From positions 1-32,909 of the forward strand of contig JACQVS010000184.1 in NCBI GenBank assembly GCA_016209605.1: a DNA stretch of 32,909 nucleotides. The letters run 5' to 3'. Made by a program: the position numbers and the translations under genes. This stretch comes from Planctomycetota bacterium. GTDB lineage: Bacteria; Planctomycetota; UBA8108; JACQVS01. Shown piece after piece: positions 7,921 to 15,770 of this stretch. Every line of letters starts with the position of its first letter. Positions within the stretch are counted from its first letter, which is position 1. The notes under the pieces were generated by a model that searched no databases, was not told the DNA's origin, and saw nothing but the letters and a program-made list of their open reading frames with translations.

Positions 7921-9195
7921 TCAATGAGGGGGCCGAGGCGAGCTGCCGGCGGCGCCGGGGCCGGAGAAGGGCGGGGTGAAGAGGTGGGATTTTTCCCGCT
8001 CGAAGACGAGCTTGCCGTTGATCCAGGCCTTCTCCACGACGCTGCGGTAGTGCAGCGGATGGCCGCTCCAGATCAGGAGGTCGGCATCCTTCCCCTCCTC
8101 GAGGCTGCCGAGACGCTCGGCGAGGCGCAGGATCCTCGCCGGCTCGAGCGTCACGGCTCTCAAGGCGTCGCTTTCCTTCATGCCGCCGCGCACGGCAAAA
8201 GCGGCCTCGAAGATCAGGGCGGTGAGGTCGCGTCCGGGCAGGCCATCGAGGGAGACGCCGCGGCGGTACGGCAGGAGCCCCACCCGCACGCCGGCTTCGG
8301 CATAAGCGGCCGGCCGGCGGATGGGGATCATGCCCCCCTCCTCGAAGAGCGGCTCCTCGAGGTTGAAGTTGAAGTCGGGACCGCGCGCCTTGACGAGGAC
8401 GGGCACCTGGAGCGCGCTCAGCTCCGCGGCCATCATCCAGCCATCGCGCGCCCCGGCCAGCACCAGGTCGAAAGGGAACTCCCGGCGGATCTCCAGAACC
8501 GCGCGGATGGACTCGCGATCGCCGGCGGTGACGAACACCGGCAGCTCGCGCTTCAAGGCCTCGACGTGCAGCTCGAGGCCGCGCGGCAGCTCCGGCGGCT
8601 TGGCCTTGTTTTTCTGGGCCTCTTCGAGCTTCTTGAGATAATCGCGCGCCTTCTGGAAATTCTCGCGCTGCTGGAACATCGACAGCATCGAACGGTTCAT
8701 CGGAAAGTAGATCGACGAGGGCTCCTTGACCAGCATGCCGCTCAAATCCCCAACCGTCGCCTTGATCACGGCGGTGTTGCGGCCGGACGGAATCGAGAAC
8801 TCCGGTCCGAAGAAGCCTCCGAAGCCGGTGTTGACGACCTGCAAGGTGGTGATCCCCGAGGCCAGGGCGATCTTCAAATCGCGGTGGTAAGGGTCGAGGT
8901 TGTCGGCGAAGTTCCCCGGCGAGGGGCGGGCGTTGCTGAGGGCGGCTTCAATCGCCACCAGGCCGGGCGTGACGTACTTGCCGTCGGCGGCGTGAACCAC
9001 CGCCCCTTCGGGGATAGCCAGCTCGCTCCCCACCTTGAGGATCTTGCCTTTCTGGAAAAGGACGATGCCGCGATGCTTGGGCGGCCCGGAGACCGGCAGC
9101 ACCGTGGCCCCGGTGATGGCGTAAACGGGCTCGTTCTCGGCCCGAGCCGCGCCGGCGGCCAGAAGGAGGATCGAGAGGAGGAATCCCCGGCTCAT
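7921..9195 (-). CDS. Exported amidohydrolase-like protein lacking metal ligands (last gene of the array)
   Basis: A 424-residue protein with a signal peptide (MSRGFLLSILLLAAGAARA). The composite beta-sandwich of the imidazolonepropionase-like amidohydrolases is clear (ITGATVLPVSG, KGKILKVGSEL), and so is the C-terminal signature LEPARILRLAERLGSLEEGKDADLLIW. The block normally reading PG(L/F)(I/V)DxHxH is PGLVAIEAAL, so the Asp and both His are gone. The third-ligand region reads ELPVFVTAGDRESI, with no His. A hydrolytic metal site is therefore unlikely, although the fold should be intact. The ATG follows the TAA of the preceding gene directly and in the same frame. Its ribosome binding site (GGAGG, 9203-9207) lies in the polyglycine codons of that gene. 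Confidence 0.85.
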   Translation of the reverse strand: MSRGFLLSILLLAAGAARAENEPVYAITGATVLPVSGPPKHRGIVLFQKGKILKVGSELAIPEGAVVHAADGKYVTPGLVAIEAALSNARPSPGNFADNLDPYHRDLKIALASGITTLQVVNTGFGGFFGPEFSIPSGRNTAVIKATVGDLSGMLVKEPSSIYFPMNRSMLSMFQQRENFQKARDYLKKLEEAQKNKAKPPELPRGLELHVEALKRELPVFVTAGDRESIRAVLEIRREFPFDLVLAGARDGWMMAAELSALQVPVLVKARGPDFNFNLEEPLFEEGGMIPIRRPAAYAEAGVRVGLLPYRRGVSLDGLPGRDLTALIFEAAFAVRGGMKESDALRAVTLEPARILRLAERLGSLEEGKDADLLIWSGHPLHYRSVVEKAWINGKLVFEREKSHLFTPPFSGPGAAGSSPRPPH

Positions 9196-10653
9196 TTAAC
9201 CCCCTCCCCCCCCGATGGAGGACGGCGCCGCGGACGGCGCGTCCGGCGGGTTCGCCGAATAAACTTTCTCGCCCCGGATGTAAGTATGGGCGAGGCAGGG
9301 CAGGCCCGCGAAAGGATCTCCCCGGTAAACGGCAAAGCTCGCCTCCCGGCCGGGAGCCAGGGAGCCCAGCCGATCGGCGAGACCGAGGAAGCGGGCCGGG
9401 GTCACGGTCACCGCCTGCCACGCGACCGCCTCCGGAACGCCGGTCTTCACCAGCTCGGCCAGATGGAAAAAAATCTCGGCGTGCCCTTTCAGGTCATCGG
9501 ATAAGGGGACCAGGGCGACCGGAAAATCCGCCTCGCGGAAGAGCCGGAAGGCGTTGCGGTAAACCAAAGCATCGTAAAAGGTCGCCAGGCGCGGCTCGAG
9601 CACCACCCCCTGGACCTGCTCCCGCCGCCGGGCCAGCCGGGCCAGCACCTCCGGCTCCAGGGGAGGCGTCACCAGCACGAAGCGGAGCGGCGCCGGCAGC
9701 GCCTCGAGCAGGCGGAAGAGGTGGTCGAGGGCGGCCGGACCGCCGGCATACAGGAAGGCCTGGCGCTTCCCCAGGAACGCCTCTACCAGCGGATCGGGAG
9801 GCTTGGGAGGGGCCGGCGGCGCCTCCTTGGGCTTGTCGCCGGCAGCCGGCGGCGTTGCTGGAGGCGGGGCCGGCTGGGGAGGGGGCGGTTGAGGAGGCGG
9901 CTGGGGAGGCTGCGGCTTGGGCGGCTCTTCCTTTTTTTCCGGCTCCTTCTTCTCGCCTTCCTTTTTCTCGGCCTCCTTCTTCGCCGCCTCCTTGCTTTCA
10001 GCCGGCGGGGGCTCCGGGCCTTTGAGGATCTTCTTCGCCTCCTCGGCGGCCTTCTTGAGCTCCTGCTCCGCCAGCTTGCGCCAGCTCTCGCCGGTGCCGT
10101 AGCCCAGGTAGAGGTAATTTTCCTCTACAATCAACAGCTCGCCTTTCTCCTTTGCATCTCCCGGCCGCGCCACCGCCGCCAGGCCGGAGAGGAAGTGGCC
10201 GTTCGCGGGAACCAGGGCGAAGGCGCCATAGCCGGTGCCGGCGAGGCGGCGGTAGATCTCCTGGCGAGGTTCGATGCTGTCGGCCGCCCGGGCGCGGCGG
10301 TTGTCGGTGGGCCCGCCGTCGGCGCTGGCGATCATCCCCCGGCGCGGCGAGTTGGGGCTCTGCCCCAGTTGATGGATCTGGCTCAAGGGGTTCACCAGCG
10401 CCGGGGCGATCACCGCCCCCTCGCCCAGATCCACCACCGCGGCCCCCTCGGGAAGCGGATCGCCGGCCGGCTGGATCTTCTCGACCTTGCCGTCCTTCAC
10501 CAGCAGCGCTCCCGGCGCCACCTCCGGCCCCTCGACCGGAACCACCCGGCCGGCCCGGAAGGCCGTCAGCCGGGACTTCGCCTCCTCCGCCGCGGCGCCG
10601 GCGGCCCCGATGAGAACGACCAGGAGCGCGCCGGCAGCGATTCGGAGCGCCAT
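9196..10653 (-). CDS. Exported, strongly degenerate amidohydrolase-like protein with a Lys/Glu/Pro-rich insert
   Basis: A 485-residue protein with a signal peptide (MALRIAAGALLVVLIGAAGAAA). ATG 10653 is preceded at 7 bases by a strong GAGGAGG (10661-10667), so it is preferred over the codon at 10686. This is the most diverged of the nine modules. The HxH block reads APALVNPLSQ, and the C-terminal signature VTPARFLGLADRLGSLAPGREAS has lost the usual KDAD. The segment GYGAFALVPANGHFLSG corresponds to the GVTT...PG....GG block of its neighbours. In the middle there is an insert of about 90 residues, first Lys/Glu-rich and then almost pure Pro/Gln/Ala, probably a flexible linker between two halves of the barrel. 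The C-terminus is polyglycine encoded by a G8 run. Catalysis is improbable. Confidence 0.8.
   Translation of the reverse strand: MALRIAAGALLVVLIGAAGAAAEEAKSRLTAFRAGRVVPVEGPEVAPGALLVKDGKVEKIQPAGDPLPEGAAVVDLGEGAVIAPALVNPLSQIHQLGQSPNSPRRGMIASADGGPTDNRRARAADSIEPRQEIYRRLAGTGYGAFALVPANGHFLSGLAAVARPGDAKEKGELLIVEENYLYLGYGTGESWRKLAEQELKKAAEEAKKILKGPEPPPAESKEAAKKEAEKKEGEKKEPEKKEEPPKPQPPQPPPQPPPPQPAPPPATPPAAGDKPKEAPPAPPKPPDPLVEAFLGKRQAFLYAGGPAALDHLFRLLEALPAPLRFVLVTPPLEPEVLARLARRREQVQGVVLEPRLATFYDALVYRNAFRLFREADFPVALVPLSDDLKGHAEIFFHLAELVKTGVPEAVAWQAVTVTPARFLGLADRLGSLAPGREASFAVYRGDPFAGLPCLAHTYIRGEKVYSANPPDAPSAAPSSIGGGGG
9203..9207 (-). promoter_or_regulatory. Ribosome binding site inside the polyglycine tail of the preceding gene
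   Basis: On the minus strand the sequence is eight G, A, five G, then TTAAATG. The GGAGG core lies 7 bases before ATG 9195, and the same bases encode the last glycines of the preceding protein. The stop codon TAA and the ATG touch without a gap, which favours translational re-initiation. Confidence 0.7.
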
Positions 10654-10654
10654 C

Positions 10655-11899
10655 TCAAAACCTCCTCGGCTCTTTCCGGATGTCATACGCCACCTTGCCG
10701 TTCACCAGCGCCAGCTTGACGAAGCTGCGCACATCCAGAGGATCGCTGGTCCAGATCACCAGGTCCGCATCCTTCCCCTTCTCAATGCTGCCGACGCGCT
10801 TCTCGATGCCGGCAGCCTTGGCGGGATAGATGGTGATGCCTTTCAACGCTGCCTCGGGCTCGAGGCCGTAGCGCACCGCCATGGCCGCTTGATAAAACAG
10901 CTCCTCCTCCGGCACCACCGGCGCATCGGTATTGATGCCGACCTCGGTCACCCCCCCGTCGTACCACCCCTTCGCCTGGCCGATGAAGCAGCCCTGCTCG
11001 AAGTCGTAGCGAAACTGGCGCGGCCCGCTGATCACCATGACGCCGCGTTTTTTCGCCTCGGGGGCGAGCTTGTTGCCGTCGAAGCAGCCGTGGTTGATCA
11101 CCACCCACAGCTTCATCTCGTCGTGCAGGAGGCGCAGCGTCGACTGGATGAGCGGCACCCCCTGGGTGTGCACCACCACCGGAAACTCGCGGTGGAAGAG
11201 GCCGCGGAAGTACTCCAGGCGGGGGTTTTTCTCTGGAGGGGACTGGACTTTCCCCGCCAGGAAGTCATCCCACGCCTCGGTGTACCGCTTCCCCTCCTGC
11301 AAGGCGCTGCGGATGACGTAATTCATGCCCATGCGGTCGAGGCCCAGATCGCCGCCGTAACGCTCCGGATTGCCTCCTTGAGCGATCTTGAGCGCGCCGG
11401 GGAACCGCACCAGGCACTCCTCCAGGGTCTTGCCGGCGGTCTTCATCAAGGCGCCAAACCCGCTCATGTTGGTGCCGCTTCCGGGGATGAAGAGGATGGT
11501 GGTGACGCCGCCGGCCACCGCGCGCTTGAGCAGCGGATTTTCCGGCCGGATGTTGTCCAGAACCCGCAGTCCCGGATTGACCGGATAAACCATATCGTTG
11601 ATGTCGGTGCCGCCGATGTGGGAGTGCAGGTCGACGAATCCCGGCAGCACCCAGGCCTCGCCGGCGTCGATCTCCTCGTAGCCCGCGGGGGCGCGGAAAT
11701 CGGCTCCCGGGCTCTCCACCACCGCCTCGATCTTCCCCTCGGCGACCAGGACCGCCGCCCCATCAAAAGTGCCCTGGGTGATGGTGACGACCTTGCCGCC
11801 GCGGATGCAAAAGCGCGGCAGGCCGGGATTCTCCTCCCCGCCGCCGAGGGCGGGAGCGAGCAGACCGAGGATCAACCAGAGAGCTGCATGCCTCCTCAT
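10655..11899 (-). CDS. Exported metal-dependent amidohydrolase, the only member of the array with a complete metal site
   Basis: A 414-residue protein with a signal peptide (MRRHAALWLILGLLAPALGG). ATG 11899 has AAAGGA about 6 bases upstream. An ATG at 11923 would give a 4-base overlap with the preceding gene but a poorer ribosome site. All expected ligands of an imidazolonepropionase-like amidohydrolase are present: His92 and His94 in PGFVDLHSHIGG, His244 in VVVHTQG, His270 in INHG, and Asp325 in INTDAP. The family block GVTTILFIPGSGTNMSG and the end signature IYPAKAAGIEKRVGSIEKGKDADLVIW are also intact. The family hydrolyses C-N or similar bonds in cyclic amides, dipeptides and related compounds; the substrate cannot be predicted. 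It is the sixth gene in transcription order and sits among inactive-looking paralogues, which suggests that it supplies the chemistry of a complex or pathway. Confidence 0.9.
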   Translation of the reverse strand: MRRHAALWLILGLLAPALGGGEENPGLPRFCIRGGKVVTITQGTFDGAAVLVAEGKIEAVVESPGADFRAPAGYEEIDAGEAWVLPGFVDLHSHIGGTDINDMVYPVNPGLRVLDNIRPENPLLKRAVAGGVTTILFIPGSGTNMSGFGALMKTAGKTLEECLVRFPGALKIAQGGNPERYGGDLGLDRMGMNYVIRSALQEGKRYTEAWDDFLAGKVQSPPEKNPRLEYFRGLFHREFPVVVHTQGVPLIQSTLRLLHDEMKLWVVINHGCFDGNKLAPEAKKRGVMVISGPRQFRYDFEQGCFIGQAKGWYDGGVTEVGINTDAPVVPEEELFYQAAMAVRYGLEPEAALKGITIYPAKAAGIEKRVGSIEKGKDADLVIWTSDPLDVRSFVKLALVNGKVAYDIRKEPRRF

Positions 11900-11919
11900 G
11901 TCTTTTCCTTTCGTGTGAC

Positions 11920-14397
11920 TCATGGCTTTCCGGAAGCCTCCGCCTCCGGCCCGAAGCGCACCTCCCCATCCACCATGACGCGCACGACGCGCGTCGACAT
12001 CTCGAAAGGGTCGCTGCTCAAGAACACCAGGTCGGCATCTTTCCCCTCTTCGATGGACCCCACCCGCTGGTCGATGCCGAAGAGCTGCGCCGCCTGGAGG
12101 GTCATGGCCCGCAGCGCCTCGCGGCCGTCCCAGCCCTCGCGCACCGCGTAAGCCACCTGCAGCGGCAGCTGTCGGCTCCCCGGACCCGTGCCCGATCGGA
12201 AGGCGAAGCGGATCTTTCTCTCGGCGAGCAGCTTCGGCAGATGCACCCGCTCTTGGAGGGACTTCCTCCAGACCGAGCGCGCCCCCAGGAGAACCCCCAG
12301 GTTGCGCCGGCGGATCTCCTCCAGGGTGGCGTCGCCGAACTCCTCCAGACCAAAAATCACCGTGCCGGCGCCGAACTTGTCGGTGAGGTTTGCCAGCACC
12401 TCGGTCAGGATCCGCTCCGCCGGCACCTGGACGAGCGCCAGGAGCTTGCGGTCGAACATCGGCCGCAGGGCATCGAACTCCTCGTTCTGCTGCGGCGGCT
12501 CCGGAAGCGGCTCCTTGGAAGGCGACTCCTTGGAAGAAGGGCCCTTGGCGGCCTCGCTTTGAGCTTTCTCATGCGCGGCCCACTTGTCGTGGTAATCCTT
12601 GGCCTTGGCCAGCTCGGCGGGGCGGACGGAGGCGAACAGCAAGCCGGCCGGGTCTTTCAAAACCGCCTGCTCCCGCGGCCTGCCGGCGAGCTTCAGGGCC
12701 GTGAGCTGGCCGGAGACGGCGCCGGCGGGCTCGGGGGTCAAGATGACCGTGGTGATGCCGGAGCGCAGCACCGCCTCGAGCTGCGGATCCTGCGGATCGA
12801 CCGCCTCCACCACCCGGTAAGTCGAGCGCCCCCCTCCCGCCGGAGCGCCGCCGCCCTGCTCCTCCGGCAGCAGGCTGTCGGAGCGGAGCCCGGCCTGGCA
12901 GCCGCAGTCGATCAGCCCCGGAATCACCGTCTCCCGCGAGGCGTCGATCAATTCCTTGTACCTGGACAGGCGGCCGAGGATGCCGGCCGGGCCGGCATGG
13001 AGGATCTTCCCCTGGCGGAGGACGATCACCCCGCCGGCGATCTCCCCCCGCGAGACGGTGAAGATCCGGCCGCAACGGATCACGGTGCTGTCCTCGGGGA
13101 ACTCCTTGGCCGGCGGGTAGACCAGCTCGCCGCCGAGGTAAACGGCCTGGAGGAGCCCCGGGCCGCGAAAGGGGTCCTCGCTGTAAACCAGCAAGTCGGC
13201 ATCCTTCCCCGGCTCGAGGCTGCCGACCCGGTCGGCCACGCCAAGGATTTCGGCGGGCGTCAAGGTCACCGACCGCAAGGCCAGATCCAGGTCCAGCCCC
13301 TGGCGCACCGCCTCGACGGCCTGGAGCAGGAGGTGGGGCAAGGCCTGGTCGCCGGGGCTCTTGATCGCCAGGCGGACTTTGGCGGCCGCCAGGCGCGCGG
13401 CCAGCCCCTGCTCCGGCCCGGAGGGGCTCCTGGCAGCCTCCGCCGCCGAGCTTCCCGGCACGAAGGTTCCCTCGATCAGGACCGGCGCCCCCGCCTCCGC
13501 CAGCTGGCCGGCGAGGGCGTATGCCTCCGCGGCCCCTTCGAAAACCACGCCGATTTTCAGGTCGCGGGCGAACTCGAGCATGCGCAACATGTCGTGCGAC
13601 TGGCCGGCGCTCACTTGCAGGGTCTCGCGGCCCTCCATCACCTCGAGCAGCGCCGCGGCCTCCGGATCGGGGGGAGGCGCGGGCCCGGAGCCGCCCCGGA
13701 ACCTTTCCACCTGCTCCTTGTACCGGCGCGCCTCGAGGAGCAGGTCGCGCAGGGCCATGAAGGCTCCGCCCCGGCTGACCGGCGGCTGCAGCTCGAGCGG
13801 TTCGAAGGGTTGGTCCGGCGAGGCCAGGACGGGGGGCTCGTAAAGCGAGGGGGGCCGTTTGGAGGCTTCCCCGAGGGTGACGTTGAAGCCGGCCGCCCTG
13901 CGGAGGATGCGCCGGGCGGGATCGTCGCCGTATCCTCCCGACTTCACCACCAGGCCCCTGCCGGAGAGCAGCCGGCTCGAGCCGGTGGACACCCCCAGGG
14001 TGGTGACCCCGCCGGCGATGATGGCCCGGCGGTCGGCGTAGAAATCGAAGCCGTCGGCGGCCAGGAGGTCGGGCGAGATGCTCTTCCGGGTCTCGCGGCT
14101 GCCTTCGATCAGCGAGGTGCCGGCCGCCACCAGTCCGGGAAGAACCGTTTGCGTGGGGAATTCGAGCACCGGCGTCCCTTCGGGGATCGCGACGTTCTCC
14201 CCCACGGCGGCGATCTTGCCGTTCTGGATGAGGATGGTGCCGCGCTCGAGGGTGCCTTTCGCCACGGTGCAGATGCGCCCGGCGCGGATGGCCAGGGCCG
14301 CCGGAGCGGGATCATCGGCTCGAGAACCGGCAGAGGCAAAAAAGCCGCTCCCCAATGCCAGCATGCCGAGGAGAAGGTGCCGGGGGCGCGCTGCCAT
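11920..14397 (-). CDS. Exported double amidohydrolase-like protein, two fused modules both lacking HxH
   Basis: An 825-residue product, twice the usual length, because two complete modules are fused head to tail. Module 1 (about 35-440) has ALAIRAGRICTVAKG, PGLVAAGTSL in place of PGLIDxHxH, AGGVTTLGVSTGSSRLLSG, and LTPAEILGVADRVGSLEPGKDADLLVY. Module 2 (about 450-825) has TVIRCGRIFTVSRG, PGLIDCGCQAG, RSGITTVILTPEPAGAVSG, a Ser/Lys/Pro/Glu-rich insert, and MTLQAAQLFGIDQRVGSIEEGKDADLVFL. In module 2 both His positions are Cys (CGC). The signal peptide is MAARPRHLLLGMLALGSGFF. ATG 14397 follows the upstream stop by 2 bases and is preceded by GAGAGAGGG; a TTG at 14403 is the alternative. Hydrolysis is unlikely in either module. 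The fusion implies that two modules work side by side. Confidence 0.85.
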   Translation of the reverse strand: MAARPRHLLLGMLALGSGFFASAGSRADDPAPAALAIRAGRICTVAKGTLERGTILIQNGKIAAVGENVAIPEGTPVLEFPTQTVLPGLVAAGTSLIEGSRETRKSISPDLLAADGFDFYADRRAIIAGGVTTLGVSTGSSRLLSGRGLVVKSGGYGDDPARRILRRAAGFNVTLGEASKRPPSLYEPPVLASPDQPFEPLELQPPVSRGGAFMALRDLLLEARRYKEQVERFRGGSGPAPPPDPEAAALLEVMEGRETLQVSAGQSHDMLRMLEFARDLKIGVVFEGAAEAYALAGQLAEAGAPVLIEGTFVPGSSAAEAARSPSGPEQGLAARLAAAKVRLAIKSPGDQALPHLLLQAVEAVRQGLDLDLALRSVTLTPAEILGVADRVGSLEPGKDADLLVYSEDPFRGPGLLQAVYLGGELVYPPAKEFPEDSTVIRCGRIFTVSRGEIAGGVIVLRQGKILHAGPAGILGRLSRYKELIDASRETVIPGLIDCGCQAGLRSDSLLPEEQGGGAPAGGGRSTYRVVEAVDPQDPQLEAVLRSGITTVILTPEPAGAVSGQLTALKLAGRPREQAVLKDPAGLLFASVRPAELAKAKDYHDKWAAHEKAQSEAAKGPSSKESPSKEPLPEPPQQNEEFDALRPMFDRKLLALVQVPAERILTEVLANLTDKFGAGTVIFGLEEFGDATLEEIRRRNLGVLLGARSVWRKSLQERVHLPKLLAERKIRFAFRSGTGPGSRQLPLQVAYAVREGWDGREALRAMTLQAAQLFGIDQRVGSIEEGKDADLVFLSSDPFEMSTRVVRVMVDGEVRFGPEAEASGKP

Positions 14398-14399
14398 CG

Positions 14400-15770
14400 T
14401 CAAAACCCTCTCTCCGGGCGGCGTAGCAGCTCCTCGAGCTCCTTGTCCTTGCCGCGCCGGTACGCCTCCCGGCCCTCGATGAAGACCGCCTCCACCCAGC
14501 TGCGCGCATCGAGCGGATCGCCGGTGAAGATGGCCACGTTGGCATCCTTCCCCGGCTCGAGGCTTCCCATGCGGTGGTCGAGGCCGAGGATTATCGCCGG
14601 ATTCAAGGTGATGGCGCGGATGGCCTCATGGCGAGGGATCCCCTGCTGCACCAGCCGCGCCGCCTGGTACCAGAGGTGGTACGCCCCCTCCTTCGAAAAC
14701 ATCCAGGTGCTGGCATAGCGGAAATCGGCCGCATCGCGCGCCTGGACGGCGAAGCGGACGCCGGCATCGAAGAGCAGCCGGGCCGCCAGGAACCGCCGGT
14801 CCTCGCCGGAGTCGGCATCCTTTTCCATGGTTTCGAGCGCCGCATCCAGCACCACCAGGCCCAGATCCTTCCGCGCGGCAAGCACGGCTCGGGCGCGAAA
14901 GGCCTCCGGCCCGAGCACCAGCGTGGCGCGCACGCCGTGCGCCTCCATGATCTCGAAGGCCTTGAAGACATCGGAGGCCTGCGGGCAGTAGATGAACGCC
15001 GGCAGCTTGCCGCGGACGACGTCGACGAGGGGCTTCCTCTGAACCTCGATCTTTTCCTCGGCGATCTTCGCGAAATCGAGGGCCTTCCACTGCGGCGCCG
15101 GCTGGAGCAGCGCCGCGAGGTCCGCCGCGACGCTGGGTTTCTCGGCGATGGCGGCGCCCGGCTCCGGCGGACTCAGGCTTTCCAGATAGTTGAAAAGCTG
15201 CAGGAAGTCCCGCCGCAGGCTGGCCATGTGGCTCATGCGGTTCTCGCCGCCCGCCGGCTGGAGCGAGATCTTCATGGCCGAAGGCGATTTGACGAGCATG
15301 TCATCGACGGTCGCGCCGGCCGGCCGGAGGATGGCCCCCTGGCCGCCGATGCGGGTGTTGTCGCCGGGGATGACGTGAATGGCGGTGACGCCATCGCGCA
15401 AGACGTTCCGGAAGCTCACCGCGTTGGGATCGATGCCATCGAGGACCGAGATGTACGGCACCACCGGGATGTTTTCGTTGGCCAGGCGCAGCCCGGCGGT
15501 GGAGTTGCACTCGATCAATCCCGGCATCGCCGTGGCCTTCGGAAAGCGGAACACCTTGGCGTCGTAAGGAATCTTGAGTCCGGCTCCCACCTCCCGAACC
15601 TTGCCGTTCTCGATGATGATGGCGCCGTTCGAGATTTCCTCCGAGGCGGCGGTGATGATCCGGCCGGCTTGAATGGCGATGATCTCCTGAGCGCCGAGGC
15701 CGGCAGACCAGGCCGCGGCGCCGGCCAGCCACCAGATCCATCTGTTAACGCTTCTCGACAACCGGTTCAT
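14400..15770 (-). CDS. Exported amidohydrolase-like protein, HxH replaced by NxT
   Basis: A 456-residue protein with a signal peptide (MNRLSRSVNRWIWWLAGAAAWSAGLGA). I favour ATG 15770, which has AGGA 10 bases upstream and overlaps the preceding gene by 26 bases; the in-frame ATG at 15791 lacks a ribosome site. The metal block reads PGLIECNSTAG, so Asp becomes Glu and the two His become Asn and Thr. The third-ligand region reads KLPAFIYCPQASDVFKA without His. The blocks RDGVTAIHVIPGDNTRIGG and LNPAIILGLDHRMGSLEPGKDAN identify it clearly as a member of the same family as its neighbours. It is probably inactive as a metallohydrolase. Its stop TGA overlaps the neighbouring gene's optional TTG start. 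Confidence 0.85.
   Translation of the reverse strand: MNRLSRSVNRWIWWLAGAAAWSAGLGAQEIIAIQAGRIITAASEEISNGAIIIENGKVREVGAGLKIPYDAKVFRFPKATAMPGLIECNSTAGLRLANENIPVVPYISVLDGIDPNAVSFRNVLRDGVTAIHVIPGDNTRIGGQGAILRPAGATVDDMLVKSPSAMKISLQPAGGENRMSHMASLRRDFLQLFNYLESLSPPEPGAAIAEKPSVAADLAALLQPAPQWKALDFAKIAEEKIEVQRKPLVDVVRGKLPAFIYCPQASDVFKAFEIMEAHGVRATLVLGPEAFRARAVLAARKDLGLVVLDAALETMEKDADSGEDRRFLAARLLFDAGVRFAVQARDAADFRYASTWMFSKEGAYHLWYQAARLVQQGIPRHEAIRAITLNPAIILGLDHRMGSLEPGKDANVAIFTGDPLDARSWVEAVFIEGREAYRRGKDKELEELLRRPERGF

Noticed and set aside
9200..9213. G8 homopolymer as a phase-variation switch
   Set aside because: It lies in the last five codons of its gene, so slippage would change only the tail, and the downstream gene has its own start. 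Regulation through the ribosome site remains conceivable but unsupported.
12241..14718. Very long open frame antisense to the array genes (plus strand)
   Set aside because: It mirrors the codon pattern of the minus-strand genes in GC-rich DNA, has low-complexity Arg/Gly/Pro/Ala composition, and shows no family motif. The same applies to the antisense frames at 20227-22716, 29924-31747 and 3163-4611.
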